Origin: Clostridia bacterium
Lineage (GTDB): Bacteria > Bacillota > Clostridia > Lachnospirales > Lachnospiraceae
Reading direction: 5' to 3'
Assembly: GCA_003252135.1 (NCBI GenBank)
Contig: QKDK01000241.1
Coordinates: 1 to 48,742 of the forward strand
DNA length: 48,742 bases
This document shows positions 7,471 through 17,362 of the stretch, piece by piece; the first letter of the stretch is position 1, and every line of letters begins with the position of its first letter. Below the pieces are notes generated by a model that worked only from the letters and a program-made list of their open reading frames with translations, was not told the origin of the DNA and did not search any database. The translations under genes were made by a program, and so were the position numbers.

Positions 7471-9894
7471 TTATAGAATCATTGTCAGCTGAATTCTCTT
7501 CTTCTGAACATCAACGCTCATAACTTTAACATCAACAATATCGCCTACACTAACAGCATCCAGCGGATGCTTGATGAACTTCTTATTCGTGATCTGAGAA
7601 ATATGCACCAGACCATCCTGATGCACACCAATATCAACAAACACGCCAAAATCAATAACATTGCGTACAGTCCCTTTAAGAATCATTCCCTCGCTTAAAT
7701 CTTTCATTTCCATAACATCGGTGCGAAGGATCGGCTTTGGCATCTCATCACGTGGATCACGTCCAGGTTTTTCGAGTTCTTTAATGATATCTGTAAGGGT
7801 AATCACACCAATACCAAGCTCTTTAGCAAGCTTGTCTTTATCTTTTACCAACCTTCCAAGCTGCGATAGCCCATCTGTTGTGACCATTGTATGATCAGAT
7901 GCAGGCAGCTTTTTATCAGCCGAGACAGCACTGACTGCATTGGTTTCCTGTGCAGCCGGCTCTGCAGTCCTTCCGCCTCCTGCCAGTGCAGCCATCAGTG
8001 CCTGACCCATGGCAGTACTGGTGTTCATATTTCGTCCTGGTTTCTGGTTTCTGTCATTGCGGTCACGGCGGACGGGAGCATTGGCCTCCGGCCTTTCCGG
8101 CTGCGGATTCTGCGACTTTGTCTTTTCGAACACTTCTCTTTGCTGTAACTGTACCTTTTTAATGTCTTCGGCTGTAAAACCTAAAGACTTAAGCAGCTGT
8201 TTCGCTGCATCATAGGATTCCGGGTGCACACTTGTCTCATCGAGCGGGTCACTGCCACCATGTATACGAAGGAAACCGGCACACTGCTCATATGCCTTTG
8301 GTCCAAGTTTTGGAACTTTTAACAGCTGTGTTCTTGATGTAAATTTTCCATTCGCTTCTCTGTATACAACGATGTTTTTTGCAATCACTTTGCTGATACC
8401 GGAGATATACTCCAGCAAAGACGCTGATGCCGTATTTAAATCGACACCGACCTTATTAACACAGTCTTCTACAACACCGCTGAGTGATTCTCCAAGCTTT
8501 TTCTGATTCATATCATGCTGATACTGTCCGACTCCGATTGATTTCGGATCGATCTTCACCAGCTCTGCAAGCGGATCCTGTAACCTTCTTGCAATAGATG
8601 CTGCGCTTCGCTGTCCAACATCAAAATTCGGAAATTCCTCTGTTGCCAGCTTACTGGCTGAATACACGGATGCACCTGCTTCATTCACAATGATATATTG
8701 CAGCGGCCTTTTTACTTCCTTTAACAGTTCTACGATGATCTGCTCTGATTCTCTGGATGCAGTTCCGTTGCCCACAGATATCAGGGTGATGTTGTAGGCT
8801 TCAATTAACCTTTTTAATGTTTTTTTTGCTTCTTCCACTTTATTCTGCGGCGCTGTCGGATAGATGACAACTGTATCAAGTACCTTTCCTGTCCCATCCA
8901 CGACCGCAAGCTTACAGCCGGTGCGAAATGCCGGATCCCACCCAAGCACAGTCTGTCCGACAATAGGCGGCTGCATTAAAAGCTGGTGCAGATTCTTGCC
9001 AAATACCTTGATAGCACCATCTTCCGCCTTTTCTGTCAGATCATTTCTGATTTCGCGATCAATGGCCGGTGCAATCAGCCTGGTATAGCTGTCAGCAATT
9101 GCCTGGAACAGATAACTTTCTGTATTTTTATTCTCACCCTTGATGACCTGCTTTGCAAGGAAACGCAGGATTCTTTCTTCCGGTGCTGTTATCTTTACAT
9201 TCAGAATTTTTTCTGCTTCTCCGCGGTTTTGGGCCAGAATTCTGTGTCCCGGGATCTTATCGATCTTTTCTTCATAATTATAGTACATCTCATATACCGA
9301 TTCAGCCTTTTCATCTTTAGCGGTACAAACTACTGTTCCTTCATCAAAGGTTGCCTGACGAATATAGCTTCTGTAATCTGCATTGTCAGAAATCATTTCT
9401 GCAATAATATCAAGAGCTCCCTGAATTGCTTCCGCAACCGATGCCACTTCCTTTTCAGGATCAACATATGCCATTGCTTCTGCTTCCACGGAAACTGTAA
9501 TTTCCTGTTTCAAAATAAGTTCAGCCAGCAAGTCGAGTCCTTTTTCTTTTGCAATGGTAGCTTTTGTCCTTCTCTTTGGGCGGTAAGGTCGATAAAGATC
9601 CTCAACCACAACAAGCGTCTTTGCTTCCTCTATCTGCTTTTTCAGTTCAGCAGTAAGCTTTCCCTGCTCTTCTATCGTTGAGATGACCTGTGCTTTCTTT
9701 TCTTCGAGATTTCTAAGATACGTAAGTCTCTCATCCAAATTACGCAGCACCTCGTCATCAAGTGATCCTGTCACTTCTTTTCGGTAACGTGCTATAAACG
9801 GTATGGTATTGCCTTCGTCGATCAGCTGCACAGTCGCCTGTACCTGCTCAAGACGTATCCCCAGCTCTTCTTTTAACTGTTCAAATATACTCAT
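7471..9894 (-). CDS. tex: Tex-family RNA-binding transcription accessory protein
   Basis: An 807-residue protein with the full Tex order: N-terminal helical domain, YqgF/RNase-H-like domain (VLGWDPAFRTGCKLAVVDGTGKVL), SVGNGTASRESE, helix-hairpin-helix repeats (NTASASLLEYISGIS, RTQLLKVPKLGPKAYEQCAGFLRI) and a C-terminal S1 domain (EGMILKGTVRNVIDFGVFVDIGVHQDGLVHISQI). It is longer than the usual 720-780 residues because of an Asn/Arg/Ala-rich low-complexity insertion (about residues 600-670) between the HhH and S1 parts. A promoter at 9942-9970 and a terminator at 7438 suggest it can be transcribed alone. The exact cellular role of Tex is unsettled. Confidence 0.93.
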   Translation of the reverse strand: MSIFEQLKEELGIRLEQVQATVQLIDEGNTIPFIARYRKEVTGSLDDEVLRNLDERLTYLRNLEEKKAQVISTIEEQGKLTAELKKQIEEAKTLVVVEDLYRPYRPKRRTKATIAKEKGLDLLAELILKQEITVSVEAEAMAYVDPEKEVASVAEAIQGALDIIAEMISDNADYRSYIRQATFDEGTVVCTAKDEKAESVYEMYYNYEEKIDKIPGHRILAQNRGEAEKILNVKITAPEERILRFLAKQVIKGENKNTESYLFQAIADSYTRLIAPAIDREIRNDLTEKAEDGAIKVFGKNLHQLLMQPPIVGQTVLGWDPAFRTGCKLAVVDGTGKVLDTVVIYPTAPQNKVEEAKKTLKRLIEAYNITLISVGNGTASRESEQIIVELLKEVKRPLQYIIVNEAGASVYSASKLATEEFPNFDVGQRSAASIARRLQDPLAELVKIDPKSIGVGQYQHDMNQKKLGESLSGVVEDCVNKVGVDLNTASASLLEYISGISKVIAKNIVVYREANGKFTSRTQLLKVPKLGPKAYEQCAGFLRIHGGSDPLDETSVHPESYDAAKQLLKSLGFTAEDIKKVQLQQREVFEKTKSQNPQPERPEANAPVRRDRNDRNQKPGRNMNTSTAMGQALMAALAGGGRTAEPAAQETNAVSAVSADKKLPASDHTMVTTDGLSQLGRLVKDKDKLAKELGIGVITLTDIIKELEKPGRDPRDEMPKPILRTDVMEMKDLSEGMILKGTVRNVIDFGVFVDIGVHQDGLVHISQITNKKFIKHPLDAVSVGDIVDVKVMSVDVQKKRIQLTMIL

Positions 9895-9941
9895 CTGTCT
9901 GCTCCTTGTCTTTCTTTGACTGTTTGCCTCACAGCTACCTT

Positions 9942-9970
9942 ATCATACCATTTAACTACTTTAAAATCAA
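9942..9970 (-). promoter_or_regulatory. Promoter of tex
   Basis: On the minus strand TTGATT (9965-9970), a 17-bp spacer and TATGAT (9942-9947). It is divergent from the promoter of the plus-strand gene at 10086. Confidence 0.7.
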
Positions 9971-10022
9971 TTGCGAGTGTTCGCGATCTTTGTCAGACAG
10001 GAATATATGGAATAGTTATCCA

Positions 10023-10051
10023 TTGCATTTACAGGACCATTGTCTTATAAT
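10023..10051 (+). promoter_or_regulatory. Promoter of the HExxH protein gene
   Basis: TTGCAT (10023-10028), a 17-bp spacer and a perfect TATAAT (10046-10051). It ends 35 bp before the ATG at 10086. Confidence 0.7.
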
Positions 10052-10085
10052 GAAGATGTAAAATTGTATGCAGGGAGGTGGCAGG

Positions 10086-10652
10086 ATGATTGGTTTTCAG
10101 TCAGTTTCCTATGATAATCCTTACAATCAGAACAACTACAATTACCAGAACGATTTGAATGGTCAGGTAAATCAATTTGGTGCTCCGGATGCTAAAATTT
10201 CAGGAGCAGCTTCCAATGCCGAGCCTGCCGAATCTACACAGACCTCTGCACTTTCCAATGACTCGTCCGCACAAAATGACAGCATAAAAAAAATTGACAG
10301 CGGTGTTTGTCAGACCTGTAAGAACAGAAAATATGTCGATGTATCAAATGAAAGCAATGTATCTTTTCAGTCACCGCAGCACATCTCACCAGCATCATCG
10401 GCAACAGTTGTTATGTCACATGAACAGCAGCATGTGGCCAATGCCGTTCAAAAGGGCAGCCAGCCCGGTGCAAAGCTCGTATCTGCGACCGTTCGCCTGA
10501 TTACCTCTGTATGTCCGGAGTGCGGCAGAAGATATGTGTCCGGCGGTGTTACCAATACATTGATTCAGTACTCCTCCAATCCTTACGGTCAGTCTCAAAA
10601 ATCCATTGACAGTACAGTTCTGACAGGTGCCAATGTTGATCTCGAAGCCTGA
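10086..10652 (+). CDS. Putative zinc metalloprotein with HExxH motif (SprA-related type)
   Basis: A 188-residue protein. The first 75 residues are Asn/Ser/Gln-rich and disordered-looking. Two CxxC knuckles follow (CQTCKNRKY and CPECGRRYVSGG). Between them is VMSHEQQHVANA, a HExxH zinc-protease motif with a small residue after it. No signal peptide or membrane helix is seen, so it is probably cytosolic. The start at 10086 is chosen over 10068 because GGGAGGTGG lies 6 bp before it. It is a single-gene unit with its own promoter and terminator, the only plus-strand gene in the first 34 kb. Conserved blocks resemble SprA-related putative metallopeptidases known to me only as uncharacterised; enzymatic activity is inference. 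Confidence 0.72.
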   Translation: MIGFQSVSYDNPYNQNNYNYQNDLNGQVNQFGAPDAKISGAASNAEPAESTQTSALSNDSSAQNDSIKKIDSGVCQTCKNRKYVDVSNESNVSFQSPQHISPASSATVVMSHEQQHVANAVQKGSQPGAKLVSATVRLITSVCPECGRRYVSGGVTNTLIQYSSNPYGQSQKSIDSTVLTGANVDLEA

Positions 10653-10679
10653 CACAGACAAACTATTGATAAATCAGAT

Positions 10680-10706
10680 CAGGGAGCGCTTTTGTTGCGC
10701 TCCCTG
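10680..10706 (+). terminator. Terminator of the HExxH gene (possibly bidirectional)
   Basis: A perfect 10-bp stem, CAGGGAGCGC/GCGCTCCCTG, with a TTTTGTT loop, followed by GTTTATTTTATC. It lies between convergent genes and could also serve pfkA. Confidence 0.8.
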
Positions 10707-10806
10707 GTTTATTTTATCAATACTTATCTGTCTTTGATACTGCAGACACTATTTGTTCCTGAAATACTAAATAATCCCGAAATACTATATGATGCCGAAG
10801 ATACAC

Positions 10807-11796
10807 TTACATCTTGGAAAGCTTTTTCTGCATCTCGTAAAGGAATGGATCAAGATCCTTTTTCATAGCCAGTGCCTCTTCGATATCAATATCAATGAAT
10901 GCACCTTTCTTATATGCGATGATTCTGTTCGTCTTACCTTCTTTTAAAATCTCGGAAGCTTTACTTCCCATTGCAGAAGCATATACCCTGTCCTTGCAGG
11001 TAGGGCTGCCGCCTCGCTGGATATGTCCGATGATTGTTGCTCTGGTAGAAATACCGGTTGCAGCTTCAATGCGGCTTGCCATACCGTAAGAATCACCGAC
11101 ACCTTCAGCATTGATTATTATATGGTGGGTCTTGCCCATTTTACGCTTGTCAATAATATTCTGGATCAGAAGCTTTTCATTATAATCCTGTCTTTCAACT
11201 GTTAATACATCTTCTGCACCGGTTGCAATACCGCACCATAATGCAATATGTCCAGCAGTACGTCCCATAACTTCAATGATACTGCAGCGTTCATGAGAAG
11301 TTGATGTATCACGTACTTTATCGATTGCTTCCATAGCAGTATTAACAGCCGTATCAAAACCAATCGTATAATCCGTGCATGCAATATCAAGATCGATGGT
11401 TCCCGGTACTCCGACCGTATTAATACCACGTGTGGCAAGATCTCTGGCACCTCTGAAGGAACCGTCACCGCCGATGACAACAAGACCGTCTATGTGGTGT
11501 TTTCTGCATACTTCTGCAGCTTTATCCTGTCCCTGAGGTGTAACAAATTCAGGACATCTGGCTGTAAATAACACGGTGCCGCCTCTTTGAATGGTATCTG
11601 CAACAGATCTGCCGTTCATATCGATGATATCTTCTTCGATCAGACCGGTATACCCTCTTCTGATACCCTTAACGTTCATTCCGTTAGCAAGTGCCGTACG
11701 TACTACGCCGCGTACTGCAGCGTTCATTCCCGGTGCGTCTCCTCCGCTGGTGAGGACCCCGATAGTTTTAATTTCTTTTGTTGCATTTACGCCCAT
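10807..11796 (-). CDS. pfkA: ATP-dependent 6-phosphofructokinase
   Basis: A 329-residue group A phosphofructokinase. It has TSGGDAPGMNAAVRG, VVIGGDGSFRGA (the GGDGS form expected for ATP use), PGTIDLDI with the catalytic Asp, EVMGRTAGHIALW and GHIQRGGSP. It phosphorylates fructose 6-phosphate at the committed step of glycolysis. The usual PGTIDND reads PGTIDLD here, with Leu at the middle position; the catalytic and metal Asp remain. It lies 133 bp downstream of dnaE in the dnaE-pfkA order common in this clade. Confidence 0.96.
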   Translation of the reverse strand: MGVNATKEIKTIGVLTSGGDAPGMNAAVRGVVRTALANGMNVKGIRRGYTGLIEEDIIDMNGRSVADTIQRGGTVLFTARCPEFVTPQGQDKAAEVCRKHHIDGLVVIGGDGSFRGARDLATRGINTVGVPGTIDLDIACTDYTIGFDTAVNTAMEAIDKVRDTSTSHERCSIIEVMGRTAGHIALWCGIATGAEDVLTVERQDYNEKLLIQNIIDKRKMGKTHHIIINAEGVGDSYGMASRIEAATGISTRATIIGHIQRGGSPTCKDRVYASAMGSKASEILKEGKTNRIIAYKKGAFIDIDIEEALAMKKDLDPFLYEMQKKLSKM

Positions 11797-11892
11797 ATTT
11801 ATTCTTAACCTTTCTTAATAAAATACAAATGAGTCTGACTGCCCGTCAATGTGTTCCGTTTGCCGGCAGCTGCATCAGTAAAAACTGCCTGT

Positions 11893-11925
11893 TCACTTTG
11901 TTAATTAACTTTGTTAATTAACAAA
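11893..11925. repeat. Direct and inverted TTAATTAA repeats in the dnaE-pfkA gap
   Basis: CTTTGTTAATTAA occurs twice in tandem (from 11897 and 11910). Each copy contains the palindrome TTAATTAA, and the second arm can pair with GTTAATTAAC. It sits directly after the dnaE stop codon. It may be a protein-binding site or weak terminator for dnaE; function is unknown. Confidence 0.5.
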
Positions 11926-11929
11926 CAAA

Positions 11930-14900
11930 TCAATTACTAACATACCGTTTTATTGGAGTTTTTTCAAGCTTTTTTTCAACAATTTTAACATTATCTTCAG
12001 AAAACCTTTCATAAAGCTTCTGCAGCAGCACAGTATCTATCCTAATATTCCAGCTTTTTGGCATTTCCTTCACTGCACGTTCTTTTTCACAGAATATCAT
12101 AACGGTATCATTTCCGTCAAAATCGCTTATCATCCGGGATAAATCCTCTTCGCTGCTTCGAAATTCTTCGATGTCTTTGAACTTGAGATAAAGAATCCGT
12201 GGTATGGAATCAAAGGGAATAACTTCCTGACAGATCAGTTTTGCACCTTTCTCTTCTTCCACTGTAATTTTACCGCGAATGATCAATTTATTATCCGGCA
12301 GCAGAATCGCACGATACTTTTCATAATCTTTCGAGAATACAATTACTTCTGCCTGTCCGTACAGATCTTCAATGGTTATAAAAGCCATCATACTGTTGCT
12401 TCTTGTTGTCTTCGTTACCTTATCGACGATGATGCCGCCTATTGCAGCAAAACTGCCATCAGCAACAGCTGCTTCCCCGGTTTCTTCATCTACGATAAAA
12501 TCAAGTGTTGTTGCAGTCGTGTTCTTTGCCATGAGTTCACGGTATGGCTCCAGAGGGTGTCCGCTTACATAAATTCCAAGAACTTCCTTCTCGAATGCAA
12601 GAAGCTCTTCGTTCGTATATTCACCGACATCCGGAAATGTTATCTCAAGCTCCTGTGCTTCCTCAGGGGCTGCAAAGTCAAACAATGAGATCTGCCCGCT
12701 GATGGAATGCTTTCTGTCAGTTGTTATGTCGTCCAGAACCTTGGTGTAGATATTCATCAGCTGCTTTCTAGTTCCCGGCATTCCGGTGAAAGCACCAGCC
12801 TTGATCAGGCTTTCCACAGTTCTTTTATTAACTTCTTTACCTGTCAGTCTTGATGCAAAATCTTTAAGTCCGGTATAAATCCCGCCTGTTTCTCTCTCCT
12901 GTACCAGTGCATCGATCACAGGTTTTCCGATTCCTTTGATGGCAGAAAGTGCGTATCTGATTTTTCCGTCTGTGACCGTAAATACCGACTGTCCGTCATT
13001 GATGTTGGGCGGAAGGATCTTAATACCCATCTGCCTGCTTGTATAAATGTATTCAGCAGTCTTACCTGCATTGTCAATTACAGATGTCATCAATGCTGCC
13101 ATAAATTCAACAGGATAATAGTGTTTCAGATAAGCTGTCTGATAGGAAAGAACTGCGTATGCAGCTGCGTGAGATTTATTAAAGGCATATTTGGCAAAGT
13201 CTGTCATTTCATCGTAGATCTGATTAGCGACAGTCTCTGGGATTCCTTTTGCCAGACACCCGCTGACCCCTTCTTCCTGATTGCCGTAAACAAAGTTCTT
13301 ACGTTCCTTCTCCATTACAGAAGCTTTTTTCTTTGACATGGCGCGGCGCACAAGATCGCTTCGGCCGTAACTGTAACCGGCAAGCTCACGCACGATCTGC
13401 ATTACCTGTTCCTGATAAACAATGCAGCCATAGGTCGGCTTCAGAATCGGTTCCAGCTCATTGCACTCATAATGAATGCTGGCAGCTTCATTTTTACCTT
13501 TAATATATTTAGGAATAAAATCCATCGGACCCGGACGGTACAAAGATATACCCGCTATGATATCTTCCAGGTTCTGCGGTTTTAGCTCCTTCATGAAGTT
13601 CTTCATACCATTGCTTTCTAACTGAAATACACCGTCTGTCTTTCCTGAGGCTATCAGCTCAAAAACTGCCGAGTCGTCAAAATCAATGGCATCGATATCC
13701 AGATTAAGATCAACATGTGTCTCATTGGCCAGTCGGACCGCATTCTGAATAACAGTGAGCGTGCGAAGCCCCAGAAAGTCCATCTTCAAAAGTCCCAGCT
13801 CTTCGAGGGTCGTCATGGTGAACTGTGTTGTGATTGCATCCTCCGAAGACCTTGACAGCGGTACATATTCAATTGCAGGCGCATCGCTGATAACAACACC
13901 GGCTGCATGCATGGAAGTATGTCTTGGAAGACCTTCGAGACGTCTTGACATATCGATCAGATATTTAACTTCATCATCACCGGCATAGGCGGAAGACAGG
14001 TCGGAATTCATGGAGAGTGCTTTTTCTATGTTAATACCAAGCTCATTCGGAATCATCTTGGCAATCTGATCGACTCTCTGATAGGACATGTCAAGTGCTC
14101 TTCCGACATCACGTATAGCAAGCCTTGCCGCCATCGTACCAAAGGTCACGATCTGTACGACCCGTTCCTTGCCATACTTTTCAACAACATAATCAATGAC
14201 CTCCTGCCTGCGTTCGAAGCAGAAGTCAATATCGATATCAGGCATGGATACACGTTCCGGATTCAGAAAACGTTCGAACAAAAGCTGATATCTGATCGGA
14301 TCGATGTTTGTGATCTCCAGACAGTAGGAGGCTATACTTCCTGCCGCACTTCCTCTTCCCGGTCCGACAGCAATACCATGCGATTTTGCATAATGAATAA
14401 AATCCGCGACGATTAAAAAGTAATCCACAAATCCCATGTTCTGTATGGTATCGATCTCGTATTTCAGTCTTTCCTTCAATTCATCCGAAGGATTTGGATA
14501 TCGTCTTTCCAGCCCTTCCATACAAAGCTTCTGCAGATACTGCAATGCGCTATACCCTTGCGGAACATCGAATTTGGGGAGTTTATACTCACCGAACGCA
14601 ATCTCCACATGACAGCGCTGTGCTATCTCGTGAGTACGTTCTAAAGCTTCCAGTGCATACGGAAATAGAACCTTCATCTCCTCCGGAGATTTCAGATAAT
14701 ACTGTCCGCCCTCATATCGCATACGGTCCTCATCACTGACCTTTTTCTGCGTCTGAATACATAGCAGGATGTCATGTGCCGCAGCATCAGAAGCATAAGT
14801 ATAATGAACATCATTGGTCGCGACCAGCGGTATCCCGGTTTCTTTTGACAGACGCAGCAATTCGTGGTTCACGGCTTGCTGCTCACTGATACCATGATCC

Positions 14901-15427
14901 TGAAGCTCAAGGAAAAAATTACCTTGTCCAAAAACACTCTGCAAGTGAAGTGCAGCATCTTTTGCTTCCTCAAAAAAGCCCCTGCGCAGGTTCACCGCTA
15001 CTTCTCCGGCAAGGCAGGCAGAGAGTGCAATAATGCCTTCACTGTATTTCTCAAGAATTTCATAATCAACTCTTGGTTTATAATAAAATCCTTCAATGTA
15101 GCCCGTCGATACGATCTTCATCAGATTGGAATATCCAGTATTATTCTCAGCAAGAAGCACAAGATGACGGTATCTTTCATCCGACTGACCATTTTCTTTG
15201 TCAAATCTTGAGCCGGGTGCAACATAAACCTCACAGCCAAGGACCGGATTGATACCTTCTGCCAGACAGGCGCGGTAAAAATCGATCACGCCATACATTA
15301 CACCATGGTCAGTGATCGCCAGGCTGTCCATGCCAAGCGCTTTTGCCTGCATTACCATTTCCTTGATCTTGCCGGAACCGTCCAGAAGACTGTATTCAGT
15401 ATGCACATGCAGATGTGTAAAATTCAT
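11930..15427 (-). CDS. dnaE: DNA polymerase III alpha subunit (DnaE type)
   Basis: A 1165-residue polymerase. It has an N-terminal PHP domain (FTHLHVHTEYSLLDGSGKI), the catalytic palm with PDIDIDFCFERR and GRGSAAGSIASY, a helix-hairpin-helix segment and a C-terminal OB fold (GGIIVDKVTKTT). The 3'-5' exonuclease insertion of PolC is absent, so this is the DnaE polymerase; a separate PolC is expected elsewhere in a Firmicute. The start at 15427 is preferred because GTGGGGGGAC precedes it and the PHP motif begins there; the in-frame ATG at 15460 adds an unlikely tail. Confidence 0.96.
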   Translation of the reverse strand: MNFTHLHVHTEYSLLDGSGKIKEMVMQAKALGMDSLAITDHGVMYGVIDFYRACLAEGINPVLGCEVYVAPGSRFDKENGQSDERYRHLVLLAENNTGYSNLMKIVSTGYIEGFYYKPRVDYEILEKYSEGIIALSACLAGEVAVNLRRGFFEEAKDAALHLQSVFGQGNFFLELQDHGISEQQAVNHELLRLSKETGIPLVATNDVHYTYASDAAAHDILLCIQTQKKVSDEDRMRYEGGQYYLKSPEEMKVLFPYALEALERTHEIAQRCHVEIAFGEYKLPKFDVPQGYSALQYLQKLCMEGLERRYPNPSDELKERLKYEIDTIQNMGFVDYFLIVADFIHYAKSHGIAVGPGRGSAAGSIASYCLEITNIDPIRYQLLFERFLNPERVSMPDIDIDFCFERRQEVIDYVVEKYGKERVVQIVTFGTMAARLAIRDVGRALDMSYQRVDQIAKMIPNELGINIEKALSMNSDLSSAYAGDDEVKYLIDMSRRLEGLPRHTSMHAAGVVISDAPAIEYVPLSRSSEDAITTQFTMTTLEELGLLKMDFLGLRTLTVIQNAVRLANETHVDLNLDIDAIDFDDSAVFELIASGKTDGVFQLESNGMKNFMKELKPQNLEDIIAGISLYRPGPMDFIPKYIKGKNEAASIHYECNELEPILKPTYGCIVYQEQVMQIVRELAGYSYGRSDLVRRAMSKKKASVMEKERKNFVYGNQEEGVSGCLAKGIPETVANQIYDEMTDFAKYAFNKSHAAAYAVLSYQTAYLKHYYPVEFMAALMTSVIDNAGKTAEYIYTSRQMGIKILPPNINDGQSVFTVTDGKIRYALSAIKGIGKPVIDALVQERETGGIYTGLKDFASRLTGKEVNKRTVESLIKAGAFTGMPGTRKQLMNIYTKVLDDITTDRKHSISGQISLFDFAAPEEAQELEITFPDVGEYTNEELLAFEKEVLGIYVSGHPLEPYRELMAKNTTATTLDFIVDEETGEAAVADGSFAAIGGIIVDKVTKTTRSNSMMAFITIEDLYGQAEVIVFSKDYEKYRAILLPDNKLIIRGKITVEEEKGAKLICQEVIPFDSIPRILYLKFKDIEEFRSSEEDLSRMISDFDGNDTVMIFCEKERAVKEMPKSWNIRIDTVLLQKLYERFSEDNVKIVEKKLEKTPIKRYVSN

Positions 15428-15548
15428 AGTCCCCCCACTTTTCTTTTCTGTTATTCTCACAGGTATCGTTACCCTGCACTAAATCACGATCTCTTTTATT
15501 TATGTGTTGTTTTCACGTTTCATGGATGCTTTTGTCTGACTGAGAACA

Positions 15549-17174
15549 TTACTGCTGTATCTGCGTCCATGAATAGTCAGCATTTTCATAGCTGCCGTCT
15601 TCGCCTTTTATCAATGCCGGTCTAGTCACATCAAGTATGGCTTCAGAATCATATAGAAAGTCAAGAACCTGCGGCCGAAGCTGCATCATCTCTCCGTCAC
15701 AGTTAATCCGGCCCATCCTCATATAGTCATCAGTGATCACGACCCAGTAAGGTACCGATGAATCTACATTGCAAAAATACCAGAAGCCCATACTCTTCAG
15801 ATACTCATATTTTTCTCCGCTGTATGCATGCCAGTCCCCAATGTCTGCACCAAATGGATAGACATAGATATCTGTCCCTCCAAGCAGTGAACCAACTTCT
15901 CTTTCCCAGCGTTCAGTATCATATACTAATTTATCATAGGTACAGGTCTGTACATTTCTGTGTCCATAACTGTGGCTGGCAAAATCATACCCATCCTCCC
16001 GCAATGCAGCTGCCACTTTTGTGCAGGCGGCCTGTTCGGACGCCAGCATATCAGTCTTCTCCTGATCAGACAGTTTATTTAGTTTTTCTGAAGTATTATA
16101 ACGATCCGGCTGTGTCTCGTACCCAAGCGCTCCTTCATACCCGGTGATGCATAGCAGAGCTTTTGCGCCTTTGTAAGAAAAATCCGGATGTTCTTCCACA
16201 AATCTGTCAAGGATCGGAACAAGATCGTATTCACCGGTAACGACCGATCCGTCTTTTTCTATATACTCACAGGTAGGCTTCCCATTGTCATCCAGAACGA
16301 TCTTGTCAGCGAATCCTTCGCCATCCATATAATCATAGTAGCATACATCATCCTCTGAAATAACAAGCGGCTGCTTTCCTTCCGGAAGCAGAATTTCGTT
16401 TTTTTCAAGTTGTTCCGTTTTGTCCGGCGCTGTCACAACACTCGCAATATCATGCATACTGACAAGAACGTAACCTTCTTCATACAAGGCTTCCAATATC
16501 TTTTCAAACTCTCCTGTCGTAGTCATATATAAATTATATCCTGTCGCTGTTTTGCTCTTTGGACCAAAAGCCAGCGAGGTGTCAACAATCAGAGAATGGA
16601 AGAATATATGTGTGATTTTTGTATTGTCTTCCCATATAGTACAGCTTTCCTTCTGCTGCATATATTCATTCACAGCATTATAAAGCTCATCTGTATCTTC
16701 GTATATATCAAGATTTTGCAGATACTCTATGGCAGCATCATATTCATACATAGCAGCAAGCCGGTCCGAAATCTTAAGTTCTTCATCGATTCTGTTCTGT
16801 AATTCCTGTGCTTTCTGGTCTTCTGCCTGCTGTTTCGCAGAATCTGCTTCCTCGTTGTCGGTATCTTCTGGTACTGCAGATGGTACCGACGGGCTTTCTG
16901 TTGCAGAAGGAATCACCTCTGGTGTTATCTGCTGTGCTGCATCTTCATGATTGTCAGGTGCCTGTGTCAAAAGCTCGGTGCTTCCTGTATTGGCCGCTGA
17001 AGGCTCCGGCTGTTCATTTACACTTTCAATTTTTCTGATCTCCGGAAAAACAACGAGAAATAAAAGTAACATCACTATAACTTCCGCTGTAAGGATAAGA
17101 TATAATTTTTTACGTTTATGTCTGTTTTCATTATGCATTTTATTTTGCTTTTTATTTTGTAGTGTATTTTTCAT
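15549..17174 (-). CDS. Membrane-anchored polysaccharide deacetylase-like protein
   Basis: A 541-residue protein. A Lys/Asn-rich cytoplasmic tail and one transmembrane helix (about residues 24-46, LYLILTAEVIVMLLLFLVVFP) are followed by a Pro/Thr/Glu/Ser-rich linker, a helical segment and a C-terminal NodB-like domain. Visible NodB motifs are the HSLI segment, ISEDDVCYYDYM, where the normal TFDDG motif 1 is replaced, ASHSYGHRNVQ (zinc HxxxH) and YVYPFGADIGDW. The enzyme would act on cell-surface glycans. Related Firmicutes proteins keep the SxDDxxYY form, so this is probably a family variant rather than decay. Substrate unknown. It lies 121 bp upstream of dnaE. Confidence 0.8.
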   Translation of the reverse strand: MKNTLQNKKQNKMHNENRHKRKKLYLILTAEVIVMLLLFLVVFPEIRKIESVNEQPEPSAANTGSTELLTQAPDNHEDAAQQITPEVIPSATESPSVPSAVPEDTDNEEADSAKQQAEDQKAQELQNRIDEELKISDRLAAMYEYDAAIEYLQNLDIYEDTDELYNAVNEYMQQKESCTIWEDNTKITHIFFHSLIVDTSLAFGPKSKTATGYNLYMTTTGEFEKILEALYEEGYVLVSMHDIASVVTAPDKTEQLEKNEILLPEGKQPLVISEDDVCYYDYMDGEGFADKIVLDDNGKPTCEYIEKDGSVVTGEYDLVPILDRFVEEHPDFSYKGAKALLCITGYEGALGYETQPDRYNTSEKLNKLSDQEKTDMLASEQAACTKVAAALREDGYDFASHSYGHRNVQTCTYDKLVYDTERWEREVGSLLGGTDIYVYPFGADIGDWHAYSGEKYEYLKSMGFWYFCNVDSSVPYWVVITDDYMRMGRINCDGEMMQLRPQVLDFLYDSEAILDVTRPALIKGEDGSYENADYSWTQIQQ

Positions 17175-17323
17175 TTATTTTGCCTTCTGTTTTATGTCAT
17201 AATTGAAAAGTCAGTAATTATCCGGTTATACAAAAATGAATACTGATCCTCCCGATATTACCTAACAGTATAGCACATTCTTCAATAAAATGACATCAAA
17301 ATGAAATGCAAGGATGTCGGAAT

Positions 17324-17354
17324 GCAAAAAAAATCAACCCGTCCGGGTTGATTT
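17324..17354 (-). terminator. Terminator of whiA-crh
   Basis: A perfect 11-bp stem, AAATCAACCCG/CGGGTTGATTT, with a GA loop and a T-tract on the minus strand (17324-17333). It is 9 bp after the stop codon of the HPr-like gene. Confidence 0.88.
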
Positions 17355-17362
17355 TATAGTCT

